From the NCBI GenBank assembly GCA_934589525.1, contig CAKTOB010000019.1:1-50570 (forward strand): DNA of 50,570 nt. The letters run 5' to 3'. Within the stretch, counting starts at the first letter, position 1; each line of letters begins with the position of its first letter. The translations under genes were made by a program, and so were the position numbers. The notes beneath the pieces are model-generated. The model was not told the DNA's origin. It made no database searches and worked only from the letters and a program-made list of their open reading frames with translations. The DNA is from an uncultured Oscillospiraceae bacterium. GTDB lineage: Bacteria > Bacillota > Clostridia > Oscillospirales > Oscillospiraceae. Shown piece after piece: positions 40,660-49,430 of this stretch.

Positions 40660-41934
40660 TTAGCGGTAGATGATGCTGTCACGCTCCGGTCCTACGGACA
40701 CATAGCCAATGTGGCAGCCCACTTTTTCTTCAATGTATTCCACATACTTCCGGGCGTTCTCCGGCAGCTCCTCCCAGGTGCGGCAGCCGGAAATATCGCA
40801 CTTCCAGCCGGGGAGGTACTCCAGGACCGGCTTGGCCTCTCCCAGCACCGCGGGGAAGGGGAACTCGTCGGTCTCTACGCCATTCAACTCATACCGGGCG
40901 CAGACGGGGATTTTTTCCATATAGCCCATCACGTCCATTTTGGTCAGGGCAATGGAGGTGGCACCCTGGCAGCGGACACCGTAGCGAGTGGCCACGATGT
41001 CGATGGGGCCTACCCGGCGGGGACGGCCGGTCTTGGCGCCGTACTCATAGCCCGCCTCCCGCAAATCCTCCGCGTCCTTGCCGAAGAACTCGCAGGTAAA
41101 GGGGCCTTCGCCCACGCAGCTGGAATAGGCCTTCACAACGCCCACCACCTGGTCGATTTTTACATTGGGCGCGCCGGAGCCCACGGGGGCATAGGCGGCA
41201 ATGGGATTGGAAGAGGTGGTGTAGGGGTGGATGCCGTAGTCCAGGTCCCGCAGAGCGCCCAGCTGGGCCTCAAAGAGGATCTTCTTGCCGGACTCCTGGG
41301 CATCCCGCAGGAACACGCCGGTGTCTTCCACAAAGGGCTTGATTCTCTCGCAGTAGTCATTGACCCAGGCCATCAGCTCTTCCATGGTCACGGGCTCCGC
41401 GCCGTAGACCCCGGTAAGGGTCAGGTTCTTCCACTCAAGCAAATCCTGCAGGTGCTCCTTCAGGTGCTCGGGGTACAGCAGTTCTCCGGCCAGCACCGTC
41501 TTCTTGGCGTACTTGTCCGCATAGAAGGGGGCAATGCCCTGCTTGGTGGAACCGAACTTCTTGTCCGCCAGACGGGCCTCCTCCAGGCCGTCCAGCAGCC
41601 GGTGCCAGGGCATCAGCAGGCTGGCTCTGTCGGAAATCTTCAGGTTTTCGGGGGTCAGGGAAACGCCCTGGGACCGAACCTCCTCTATTTCCTTCCACAG
41701 GTTCTCCGGGTCAAGGGCCACGCCGTTGCCCAGAATGTTGACAACGCCCTTGCGAAAAATGCCGGAGGGCAGCAGATGCAGGGCGAATTTGCCATACTCA
41801 TTGATGACCGTATGTCCCGCGTTGCCGCCGCCCTGGTAACGGACGACAATATCGTAGTCCTGGGTCAGCAGGTCTACCATCCGGCCCTTGCCTTCGTCGC
41901 CCCAGTTGATACCAACGATTGCGCAGTTTCCCAT
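40660..41934 (-). CDS. purA: Adenylosuccinate synthetase
   Basis: 424 aa. GTP-binding N-terminus GINWGDEGKGRMVDLL (P-loop GDEGKG), QGGGNAGHTV, KQGIAPFYADK and the guanine-recognition LTKMDV near the C-terminus. It joins IMP and aspartate using GTP, the first step to AMP. The RBS (CGGAGG) lies upstream of the ATG, and a weak -10-like TATAGT occurs in the 107-nt gap after purC, so an internal promoter is possible. Confidence 0.98.
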   Translation of the reverse strand: MGNCAIVGINWGDEGKGRMVDLLTQDYDIVVRYQGGGNAGHTVINEYGKFALHLLPSGIFRKGVVNILGNGVALDPENLWKEIEEVRSQGVSLTPENLKISDRASLLMPWHRLLDGLEEARLADKKFGSTKQGIAPFYADKYAKKTVLAGELLYPEHLKEHLQDLLEWKNLTLTGVYGAEPVTMEELMAWVNDYCERIKPFVEDTGVFLRDAQESGKKILFEAQLGALRDLDYGIHPYTTSSNPIAAYAPVGSGAPNVKIDQVVGVVKAYSSCVGEGPFTCEFFGKDAEDLREAGYEYGAKTGRPRRVGPIDIVATRYGVRCQGATSIALTKMDVMGYMEKIPVCARYELNGVETDEFPFPAVLGEAKPVLEYLPGWKCDISGCRTWEELPENARKYVEYIEEKVGCHIGYVSVGPERDSIIYR

Positions 41935-42041
41935 AATGTGATCCTCCGATTTATTACTAAAATTGGGTCTACTATACCATGTTTATACGCACGGAAGCTC
42001 CGGCAGGGGTTTTTCCCACCGGAGTTTCCAAAAGAACGCTT

Positions 42042-42758
42042 TTACTTGAGATGTTCCTCCAGTCGGCGCATGATCTCGGCGTAAGCCTCTTCCACGCCGC
42101 CCAGATCCCGGCGGAAGCGGTCCTTGTCCAGTTTCTCGTGGGTCTCGGTGTCCCACAGGCGGCTGGTGTCGGGGCTGATCTCGTCAGCCAGGACGATGGT
42201 GCCGTCGGACAGCCGGCCGAACTCCAGCTTGAAGTCCACCAGGGTCACGCCGCAGGTCAGCCAGAAGGCCTTCAGGGCCTCGTTGATGCGGAAGGAGTAG
42301 TCCTCAATGGTCTTGATCTCCTCGGGGGTGGCCAGCTTCAGGGCCAGAGCGTGATAGGTGTTCAGCAGGGGGTCGCCCAGCTCGTCATTCTTATAGGAGA
42401 ACTCAATGGTGGGCTGGTCAAATACAATGCCTTCCTCCACGCCGTAGTGCTTGGCAAAGGAACCGGCGGAAATATTCCGGACGATGACTTCCAGCGGCAC
42501 GATGGAAACCTTCTTCACCAGGGTCTGGCGGCTGTCCAGCTCCTTGACGAAGTGGGTGGGGATGCCCTTCTTTTCCAGCATCTGCATCAGGCGGTTGCTC
42601 ATCTCGTTGTTGATGACGCCCTTGCCGGAAATGGTGCCCTTCTTCAGGCCATTGAAGGCGGTGGCATCGTCCTTATATTCCACGATCAGAAGTTCAGGAT
42701 CATCGGTCTTGAAAACTTTTTTTGCTTTTCCTTCGTACAGCTGCTCCAACTTTTCCAT
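42042..42758 (-). CDS. purC: SAICAR synthase
   Basis: 238 aa from the ATG at 42758 (AAAGGAG upstream). MEKLEQLYEGKAKKVFKTDD is the standard family opening; SVVPLEV-like IVPLEVIVRNISAGSFAKHYG and LVDFKLEFG ... LADEISPDTSRLWD are the ATP/CAIR-binding motifs. Condenses CAIR with aspartate. First gene of the purine operon, behind a promoter and a leader with a terminator hairpin. Confidence 0.97.
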   Translation of the reverse strand: MEKLEQLYEGKAKKVFKTDDPELLIVEYKDDATAFNGLKKGTISGKGVINNEMSNRLMQMLEKKGIPTHFVKELDSRQTLVKKVSIVPLEVIVRNISAGSFAKHYGVEEGIVFDQPTIEFSYKNDELGDPLLNTYHALALKLATPEEIKTIEDYSFRINEALKAFWLTCGVTLVDFKLEFGRLSDGTIVLADEISPDTSRLWDTETHEKLDKDRFRRDLGGVEEAYAEIMRRLEEHLK

Positions 42759-42804
42759 AATGTAACAGTTCTCCTTTTCTGGTAGAAAAAATAATGGACA
42801 AAAC

Positions 42805-42895
42805 AAAAAAGGGACAAAGCCGCCCGGGGCTTTCACCCGTAGACACCCTCCGTCTCTACCATCAAATTCTACAATATCCGCACCCTGTTTGTCAA
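42805..42895 (-). promoter_or_regulatory. purC promoter and attenuator-like leader
   Basis: TTGACA (42895-42890), 18-nt spacer, TG-extended TAGAAT (42871-42866). The leader first forms GTAGA...TCTAC, then a terminator-type hairpin GGGTGAAAGCC / GGCTTTGTCCC followed directly by TTTTTT (42838-42805), ~47 nt before the ATG. It does not fit any purine or PRPP riboswitch pattern I can recall. Confidence 0.6.
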
Positions 42896-42952
42896 CGGGC
42901 ACTTGGACAAAAGTTTTGCGGAAAGAGCCCCGGTTTCTATGGCTTTTGCCAG

Positions 42953-42987
42953 AAAACCGGGCCGCCTGTTGGAGCGGCCCGGTTTTT
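42953..42987 (-). terminator. Terminator of the 204-aa membrane protein gene
   Basis: Stem AAACCGGGCCGC / GCGGCCCGGTTT with T-runs, just after the stop at 42990. Confidence 0.85.
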
Positions 42988-42989
42988 GG

Positions 42990-43604
42990 TCAGTTTTCAA
43001 AGGGTTTTTCCCCGTAGGGGGTATCCGTCTGCTGCTTCCGGGGCGGCATGCCCAGCTCCTTTTCCCGGGAGAGGAACAGGAAAACGGGCCGCAGGAAGGT
43101 AAAGAACACCGACAGCACCAGATACAGCGAGGCGTTATCCGGGTCGCAGGAGGCGTAGACATCGTAAAGGGCCATAAACTGCATGATCGCACCGGCCAGG
43201 CCCGCCACGCTCAAAGGGATCAGCAGCAGCAGGGCGGTCATGACCCCCTCAAAGGATTCCGCCACGATCATGGCGACAAACACGGCCAGCACCACACCGG
43301 TCAGCACCACGGTGCCCACCTGCAAAGCGGGCAGCCACATGCGCTTGCACTTTCTCTGGCCCCGGGTCAGATACCGGTATTGGTCAGACACCGACCCCAG
43401 CACCCAGAGGTTCGCCACGGGAATCCAGGCAAGCCAGGGACAGGAAATCCCCCGCTTTTGGGCGATGGTGTGCATGGACAGGGCTGTAAACACATAAATG
43501 GCCACGCTGACCATGGGCACAATACCGCCTTCCAGCAGCAGTCCCAATGCGGGGAACAGGGTATCGACCGAGTGAAACACATCTCCAATATCGTACATGA
43601 TCAT
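42990..43604 (-). CDS. Polytopic membrane protein of unknown function
   Basis: 204 aa; ATG 43604 (or 43598) follows AAAGGTGAG. Hydrophobic helices: LLLEGGIVPMVSVAIYVFTALSMHTIA, a short re-entrant ISCPWLAWIPVANLWVLGSV, VVLTGVVLAVFVAMIVA, TALLLLIPLSVAGLAGAIMQFMALYDVY and LYLVLSVFFTFLRPVFLFLS. The GISCPWLAWIPVANLWVLG motif followed by a basic loop is common in small uncharacterised Firmicutes membrane proteins. The C-terminal tail is polar (cytoplasmic). Single gene with its own promoter and terminator. Confidence 0.8.
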   Translation of the reverse strand: MIMYDIGDVFHSVDTLFPALGLLLEGGIVPMVSVAIYVFTALSMHTIAQKRGISCPWLAWIPVANLWVLGSVSDQYRYLTRGQRKCKRMWLPALQVGTVVLTGVVLAVFVAMIVAESFEGVMTALLLLIPLSVAGLAGAIMQFMALYDVYASCDPDNASLYLVLSVFFTFLRPVFLFLSREKELGMPPRKQQTDTPYGEKPFEN

Positions 43605-43634
43605 CTCACCTTTCTTTATCTTCAGATTGCAGAA

Positions 43635-43664
43635 ATTATATCACAGGACAGAAGTTCTTGGCAA
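43635..43664 (-). promoter_or_regulatory. Promoter of the 204-aa membrane protein
   Basis: TTGCCA (43664-43659), 18-nt spacer, TG-preceded TATAAT (43640-43635) on the minus strand. Confidence 0.65.
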
Positions 43665-43711
43665 TGGTTTTTTGTAAAATTTCAGAACTTTTTGCATCCC
43701 TTTTTCAGGGA

Positions 43712-43747
43712 AAGCCCCCTGCCCTCGTAAATGAGAGCAGGGGGCCT
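43712..43747 (-). terminator. htpG terminator
   Basis: Stem GCCCCCTGC / GCAGGGGGC, 6 nt after the stop, with TTT following on the minus strand. Confidence 0.75.
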
Positions 43748-43752
43748 TTTCT

Positions 43753-45642
43753 TTACTTGACCAGCTTGCAAACGAGCTCGGTGTAGGCGTAGGGATCGTC
43801 GATGGGCAGCTGGGCCATGAGCTGGGCCTGGTAGCACAGCAGCTGGGCCAGGTCCTTGGCCTTGACGGGGTCGGCGGTCATGGTCTCCTGCAGCTGACGG
43901 ACGGTGTCGTTGTCCGGGTTCAGCTCCAGGATCCTCGCGGAGGGGAAGCTGAACTCCGGGTTCACCCGCTTCATGTACTTCTCCATCTCAAAGCTCATGC
44001 CCGCATCCGGCACCATGGCCACAGGGCAGGAGCCCAGGTTCTTATTAAGCCGGACTTCCTTTACCTGATCTGCCAGGCTGTCCTTCACGAAGGTCAGGAA
44101 GCCCTTCTTCTCCTCGGCCTCCTCCTGGGCGGCCTTCTTCTCCTCCTCGGACTGGAGCCCCAGATCCTCCGTGGAGACGTTGCAGAAGCTCTTTTCCTGA
44201 TAGGTCATCAGGGTCTGGGGCACGAATTCATCCACATCCTCGGTAAAGAGCAGGGTATCATAGCCCTTGCCGTCCAGCAGCGTCACCTGGGGCAGCTTTG
44301 CCAGCAGCTCCTTGTTTTCGCCGGGGGCAAAGTAGATCTTCTCCTGGCCCTCCGGCATGGCCTCCACATACTCCTTCAGGGAGATCAGCTTGCCCTGCTT
44401 GTGGCTGTAGAACAGCAGCAAATCCTGGCAGCTGTCCTTGTGGGCGCCGTAATCGGAGACGGTGCCGTATTTCAGCTGACGGCCGAAGGCGGCGTAGAAC
44501 TCCTCGTACTTCTCCCGCTCGTTTTCCAGCATGGATTTGAGCTCCGACTTGATCTTCTTTTCGATGTTCCGGGCGATGATGGTCAGCTGGCGGTTATGCT
44601 GCAACATTTCCCGGCTGATGTTCAGGGACAGGTCCTGGCTGTCTACCACGCCCCGGACGAAGCGGAAGTGCTCCGGCAGCAGGTCCTCGCAGTTTTCCAT
44701 GATCATGACACCGCTGGAATACAGCTGCAAGCCACGCTTGAAGTCCTTGGTGTAGAAATCATAGGGGGCCTTGGAGGGGATATACAGCAGGGCCTTGAAG
44801 GACACCTGACCCTCGGCGCTGAAATGGATGACCCGCAGGGGCTTGTTGAAGTCGTAGAACTTATCCCGGTAGAAGGTGTTGTACTCCTCCTCGGTCACGT
44901 CCTTCTTGTTCTTCTGCCACAGGGGCACCATGGAGTTCAGGGTCTCCACCTCGGTATAGGATTCATACTCGGGCTTGTCCTCCGGAGAATCCTCCTTCTT
45001 CCGGGACTTCTCCACCTCCATGCGGATGGGGTAGCGGATGTAGTCGGAATACTTGGTGATGAGGTTGCGGATCTCGTACTCTTCCAGATACTGGCTGTAG
45101 GTATCCTCCTCGGTATCGGCTTTCAGCACCATAATGACGTCGGTACCGGCATTATCCCGCTGGGCTTCCTCCACGCTGTAGCCGTCAGTGCCGTTGGACA
45201 CCCACTTGTAGGCCTTGTCCGCGCCGTACTTCTTGGAGATCACCGTGACTTCCGAGGCCACCATAAAGGCAGAGTAGAAGCCCACGCCGAACTGGCCGAT
45301 GATGTCAATGTCCTCCTTCTTCTCCATGGCCTGCTTGAAGCCCAGAGAGCCGGACTTGGCGATGGTGCCCAGGTTCTCTTCCATTTCCTCCAGGCTCATG
45401 CCGATGCCGTTATCAGACACGGTGAGGGTGCGGTTTTCCTTGTCCCGGGTGATGGTAATGGCGAACTGGTCCCGGGCGATGCCCACCTTTTCATCGGTCA
45501 GGGCCGTATAGGCCAGCTTGTCGATGGCATCGGAGGCATTGGAGATGATTTCCCGCAGGAAAATCTCCCGGTGGGTATAAATCGAATTGATCATCAGGTC
45601 CAGCAGCCGCTGGGACTCCGCTTTGAACTGTTTCTTTTCCAT
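43753..45642 (-). CDS. htpG: Molecular chaperone HtpG (Hsp90)
   Basis: 629 aa, full length. GHKL ATPase N-domain: ELISNASDAIDKL equivalent reads EIISNASDAIDKLAYTAL, then DNGIGMSLEEM and GQFGVGFYSAFMVA; the middle domain carries the catalytic-loop Arg in LNISREMLQHN. The charged linker typical of eukaryotic Hsp90 is absent. A KKAAQEEAEEKKGF segment lies in the C-domain. Remodels client proteins under heat or oxidative stress. Single gene; a perfect CIRCE operator lies at its promoter. Confidence 0.98.
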   Translation of the reverse strand: MEKKQFKAESQRLLDLMINSIYTHREIFLREIISNASDAIDKLAYTALTDEKVGIARDQFAITITRDKENRTLTVSDNGIGMSLEEMEENLGTIAKSGSLGFKQAMEKKEDIDIIGQFGVGFYSAFMVASEVTVISKKYGADKAYKWVSNGTDGYSVEEAQRDNAGTDVIMVLKADTEEDTYSQYLEEYEIRNLITKYSDYIRYPIRMEVEKSRKKEDSPEDKPEYESYTEVETLNSMVPLWQKNKKDVTEEEYNTFYRDKFYDFNKPLRVIHFSAEGQVSFKALLYIPSKAPYDFYTKDFKRGLQLYSSGVMIMENCEDLLPEHFRFVRGVVDSQDLSLNISREMLQHNRQLTIIARNIEKKIKSELKSMLENEREKYEEFYAAFGRQLKYGTVSDYGAHKDSCQDLLLFYSHKQGKLISLKEYVEAMPEGQEKIYFAPGENKELLAKLPQVTLLDGKGYDTLLFTEDVDEFVPQTLMTYQEKSFCNVSTEDLGLQSEEEKKAAQEEAEEKKGFLTFVKDSLADQVKEVRLNKNLGSCPVAMVPDAGMSFEMEKYMKRVNPEFSFPSARILELNPDNDTVRQLQETMTADPVKAKDLAQLLCYQAQLMAQLPIDDPYAYTELVCKLVK

Positions 45643-45670
45643 AAAACGTAAACTTCCTTTCCGGAGTGTC

Positions 45671-45726
45671 TTAGCACTCGTTTCATGTGAGTGCTAATAT
45701 TATAGCGCACTTCCGGAAAAAAGCAA
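45671..45726 (-). promoter_or_regulatory. htpG promoter with a perfect CIRCE (HrcA) operator
   Basis: TTAGCACTC (45671-45679), nine bases, GAGTGCTAA (45689-45697): exact consensus CIRCE. It lies immediately downstream of TATAAT (45704-45699) with TTGCTT (45726-45721) as -35. Confidence 0.93.
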
Positions 45727-45802
45727 GGGGGAGAAAAAAAGTTCTTTCTTTATTTACAATTTTGTGGTAAGATTAGGATGTATGAGTATGCGGTCAATAT
45801 AA

Positions 45803-45925
45803 AATTGACAATTGACAATTGACAGTTGACAATTTGCGGCAGATGCGGTTTTCCCCTGAAAAAATTCTAAAATCGTCCCAAAGGGACACCGCAATTGTCC
45901 ATTGTCAATTGTTCATTGTCAATTC
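45803..45925. repeat. Inverted arrays of CAATTGACAAT units
   Basis: Left array AATTGACAATTGACA.. (45803-45835) and right array CAATTGTCCATTGTCAATTG.. (45892-45925) are inverted relative to each other around a 56-bp spacer, so the whole can fold into a long hairpin. The same unit is repeated at 20823-20862. The rest of the htpG-ABC-F gap holds no gene. Confidence 0.75.
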
Positions 45926-45990
45926 GATGTTCCGCAAGGCTCTATTTTTATGAAACCATCATTATTATACAACGAACAAGGAGACAAGCA

Positions 45991-47595
45991 ATGATTACAG
46001 TCAGCAACTTGGGGATGCAGTTTGGCGGGCAGTGGTTGTTCCAGCATGTGGATCTGCAGTTTCTGCCCGGGAACTGCTACGGCATTATCGGTGCCAACGG
46101 CGCGGGAAAATCCACCTTCCTGCGGATTTTGACCGGCGAACTGGACTCCACCACCGGTTCCATCGACATTGACCCCACCAAGCGGGTATCCGTTCTGAAG
46201 CAGAACCAGAACGCCTACGATGACTATACCGTTATGGACACCGTCATCATGGGCAATCAGCACCTGTACGATGTGATGAAAGAAAAGGACGCCATCTACG
46301 AAAAGCCGGACTTTACCGATGAGGACGGCCTGCGGGCGGCGGACCTGGAGGCGGAGTTTGCAGAGCTGGGCGGCTGGGAAGCCGAGTCCGACGCTTCCCG
46401 TCTGCTGCAGGGTCTGGGCATCGGCACGGAGCTGCACTACGACCAGATGGCAAGCGTTGATCCCCGTCTCAAGGTGAAGGTCCTGCTTGCCCAGGCTCTT
46501 TTTGGCAACCCCGACATCGTCATGCTGGACGAGCCTACCAACAACCTGGATATTGAAGCCATCAACTGGCTGGAAGACTTCCTGCTGGACTTCCCCGGCA
46601 TGGTCATTGCCGTCTCCCACGACCGGCACTTCCTGAACACCGTCTGCACCCACACCGTGGATATTGACTACGGCAAGATCAAGATGTACGTGGGCAACTA
46701 CGACTTCTGGTACGAGTCCTCCCAGATGGTTCAGGCCATGATCCGGAACAAGAACAAGAAGAACCAGGAGAAAATCGAGGAATTGCAGCTGTTTATCCAG
46801 CGCTTCTCTGCCAACAAGGCCAAGGCCAAGCAGGCCACCGCCAGAAGAAAGCTGCTGGACAAGCTCAGCGTGGAAGAGATGCCCTCCTCCACCCGGCGCT
46901 ATCCCTTCGTGGGCTTCCAGCAGGAGCGGGAGCTGGGCAAGGACGTGCTGACGGTGAAGGACGTTTCCGTCACCGTAGACGGAGTGAAGCTTTTGGACAA
47001 GGTCTACTTCTCCGTGGGCCGTACCGATAAGATTGCCTTTGTCGGTGAAAACGAGCTGGCCCAGACCGCCCTCTTTAAAATCCTCATGGGAGAGCTGGAG
47101 CCGGAGGAAGGCAGCGTCAAGTGGGGCGTTTCCACCATCCGCAGCTACCTGCCCAAGGACAACAGCCCCTATTTTGAGGGCAACGAAGAGGAGCTGGTGG
47201 ACTGGCTCCGGCAGTATTCCGCCAAGAAGGACGACGTGTACCTCCGGGGCTTCCTGGGCCGGATGCTGTTCTCCAACGAAGATGTGTTCAAGCACGTCAA
47301 CGTCCTCTCCGGCGGCGAGAAGGTCCGGTGCATGCTGAGCAAGATGATGCTCTCCGGTGCAAACGTCTTGCTACTGGACCAGCCCACCAACCACTTGGAT
47401 ATGGAATCCATTCAGGCGGTGAACAAGGGTCTGGAGGCCTTCCAGGGCGTGGTGCTGCTGGCCTCCCACGACCATGAGCTGCTGACCTCTACCTGTAACC
47501 GGGTCATTGCCTTCCAGCCCGACGGCACCATCGTAGACCGCTACGGCACCTACGACGATTACCTCAACTGGCTGGCCGAACAGAAAAAGGACTGA
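45991..47595 (+). CDS. ABC-F family ATPase (YkpA/YbiT-like), asymmetric ATP sites
   Basis: 534 aa from the ATG at 45991 with AAGGAG upstream. Two NBDs without membrane domains, joined by a charged linker (NKNKKNQEKIEELQLFIQRFSANKAKAKQATARRK). NBD1: intact Walker A GANGAGKST and Walker B VMLDEPTNNLD, but its signature is altered (SVDPRLKVKVLLAQAL). NBD2: signature LSGGEKVRCML intact, but Walker A reads GENELAQTAL (no GKT) and Walker B reads LLLDQPTNHLD (Gln for Glu). Only the site made of NBD1 Walker A and NBD2 signature looks active. ABC-F proteins act on the ribosome; this subgroup has no proven resistance role. Confidence 0.94.
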   Translation: MITVSNLGMQFGGQWLFQHVDLQFLPGNCYGIIGANGAGKSTFLRILTGELDSTTGSIDIDPTKRVSVLKQNQNAYDDYTVMDTVIMGNQHLYDVMKEKDAIYEKPDFTDEDGLRAADLEAEFAELGGWEAESDASRLLQGLGIGTELHYDQMASVDPRLKVKVLLAQALFGNPDIVMLDEPTNNLDIEAINWLEDFLLDFPGMVIAVSHDRHFLNTVCTHTVDIDYGKIKMYVGNYDFWYESSQMVQAMIRNKNKKNQEKIEELQLFIQRFSANKAKAKQATARRKLLDKLSVEEMPSSTRRYPFVGFQQERELGKDVLTVKDVSVTVDGVKLLDKVYFSVGRTDKIAFVGENELAQTALFKILMGELEPEEGSVKWGVSTIRSYLPKDNSPYFEGNEEELVDWLRQYSAKKDDVYLRGFLGRMLFSNEDVFKHVNVLSGGEKVRCMLSKMMLSGANVLLLDQPTNHLDMESIQAVNKGLEAFQGVVLLASHDHELLTSTCNRVIAFQPDGTIVDRYGTYDDYLNWLAEQKKD

Positions 47596-47608
47596 GGAGG
47601 AATTTTTC

Positions 47609-49357
47609 GTGGAAAAGATTCTGGATATTATTACCGAGAAAATGCAGGCGGCCTTTGAACAGGCGGGCTATGACCGGTCCTTCGGCCGGGTCACCGTGTC
47701 CAACCGGCCGGACCTGTGCGAATACCAGTGCAACGGCGCCCTGTCTGCCGCCAAGCAGTATAAGTGCGCCCCCATCCAAATCGCCAAGGCCGTGGTGGAG
47801 CAGCTGAACGCCCAGGACTACAGCCTGGTGGAGGCGGTCATGCCCGGCTTCATCAACTTAAAACTTTCCGGCAGCTTCCTGGCAAGCTACTTGGAAGCCA
47901 TGCGCACCGCCCCCAAGTACGGCGTTGCCCAGCCCGGTGCCGGGAAGACCATCGTGGTGGACTACGGCGGGGCCAACGTGGCAAAGCCCCTGCACATCGG
48001 CCACCTGCGGCCCGCCATCATCGGTGAGAGCCTGAAGCGGCTGTACAATTACCTGGGCTACAACACCATCGGAGACGTGCACCTGGGAGACTGGGGCCTG
48101 CAAATGGGCCTGATCATTGCGGAGCTTCACCAGCGGCAGCCGGAGCTTCCCTACTTTGACCCGGATTTTCAGGGCGAATACCCCAAGGAAGCCCCCTTTA
48201 CCGTGACGGACCTGGAGGAGATCTACCCCACCGCCTCCGCCAAAAAGTCTGACCCGGAATTTTCTCACCAGGCCCACCAGGCCACTTTGGAGCTGCAGCA
48301 GGGCCGCCGGGGCTACCGGGCGCTGTGGCAGCACATTATGAACGTTTCCGTGGCAGACCTGCGGAAGAACTACGACAACCTGGATGTCCACTTTGAAAAG
48401 TGGCTGGGTGAATCCGATGCCGACCCCTATATCCCCGCCATGGTGGAGGATATGAAGGCCCGGGGCATTGCCGTCCAGTCCCAGGGAGCCTGGGTCATTC
48501 CCGTGGCCCAGGAGGGGGACAAGAAGGAAATTCCCCCCTGCATCCTGGTAAAGTCCGACGGCTCCTCCATCTACGCCACCACGGATCTGGCCACCCTGGT
48601 CCAGCGGATGCAGGACTGGCACCCGGACAAGGTGCTCTACGTCACCGACAAGCGGCAGAACCTGCACTTTGAGCAGGTCTTCCGGGCCGCCAGGAAGGCG
48701 GGCATCGTGCCTCCCACCACGGAGCTGGAGCATGTGGGCTTCGGCACCATGAACGGCAGCGACGGCAAGCCCTTTAAGACCAGAGACGGCGGCGTGCTCC
48801 GGCTGGAGACCCTGATTTCCGACATGACGGACTTCGTCCGCACCAAGGTCGTGGAAAACAAGATCGTGGAGGACAGCGAGGTGGAGGCCACCACCGAAAA
48901 AATCGCCATGGCGGCCCTGAAATACGGCGACCTGAGCAACCAGCCCACCAAGGACTACAATTTCGATATGGAGCGGTTCGCCGCCTTCGAAGGCAACACC
49001 GGCCCCTACATTCTCTATACCATCGTCCGCATCAAGAGCATCCTGGCCCGCTACGGTGCCTGGGAGAACCTGCCCATCCAGGAGCCTGCCAACGACTACG
49101 CCAAGGACCTGATGCTCTCCGTGACCAAGCTTGGCCCCACCCTGGAGCAGGCCCTCAAGACCTCCAGCCCCAACCTGATCTGCTCCTACATCTACGAGCT
49201 CTCCGGCTGCGTCAACAAGTTCTACCACGAAACCCGCATCCTCAGCGAGGAAGACGAGCACCTGAAGGCCGGCTACATTGCCCTTATCGGCCTGTGCAAA
49301 AACATTCTGGAAACCTGCATCCACCTGCTGGGCTTCTCCGCACCGGAGAAGATGTAA
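47609..49357 (+). CDS. argS: Arginyl-tRNA synthetase
   Basis: 582 aa; starts at GTG 47609 with GAGGAGG upstream, 13 nt after the ABC-F stop. N-terminal additional domain, class I HIGH motif in GGANVAKPLHIGHLRPAIIGESL, catalytic insert with DLATLVQRMQDWHPDKVLYVTDKRQNLHFEQVF, the modified KMSK region KPFKTRDGGVLRLETLI and the DALR anticodon-binding domain (YILYTIVRIKSIL ... YELSGCVNKFYHETRIL). Charges tRNA-Arg. Co-directional and likely co-transcribed with the ABC-F gene. Confidence 0.98.
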   Translation: MEKILDIITEKMQAAFEQAGYDRSFGRVTVSNRPDLCEYQCNGALSAAKQYKCAPIQIAKAVVEQLNAQDYSLVEAVMPGFINLKLSGSFLASYLEAMRTAPKYGVAQPGAGKTIVVDYGGANVAKPLHIGHLRPAIIGESLKRLYNYLGYNTIGDVHLGDWGLQMGLIIAELHQRQPELPYFDPDFQGEYPKEAPFTVTDLEEIYPTASAKKSDPEFSHQAHQATLELQQGRRGYRALWQHIMNVSVADLRKNYDNLDVHFEKWLGESDADPYIPAMVEDMKARGIAVQSQGAWVIPVAQEGDKKEIPPCILVKSDGSSIYATTDLATLVQRMQDWHPDKVLYVTDKRQNLHFEQVFRAARKAGIVPPTTELEHVGFGTMNGSDGKPFKTRDGGVLRLETLISDMTDFVRTKVVENKIVEDSEVEATTEKIAMAALKYGDLSNQPTKDYNFDMERFAAFEGNTGPYILYTIVRIKSILARYGAWENLPIQEPANDYAKDLMLSVTKLGPTLEQALKTSSPNLICSYIYELSGCVNKFYHETRILSEEDEHLKAGYIALIGLCKNILETCIHLLGFSAPEKM

Positions 49358-49388
49358 TACGTTCTTCCAATAAAATGTGGATTTTTTC

Positions 49389-49410
49389 TTCCCCCGGTTT
49401 TCCGGGGGAA
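49389..49410. other. Hairpin between argS and the nitroreductase gene
   Basis: Perfect stem TTCCCCCGG / CCGGGGGAA extended by T6/A6 pairing. No T-run follows in the plus direction, so termination is doubtful. Confidence 0.5.
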
Positions 49411-49430
49411 AAAACTAAGGAGGCTTTGGT

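Noticed and set aside
42805..42860. Known purine, PRPP or guanidine riboswitch before purC
   Set aside because: Conserved core bases of these classes could not be placed; kept only as an attenuator-like leader.
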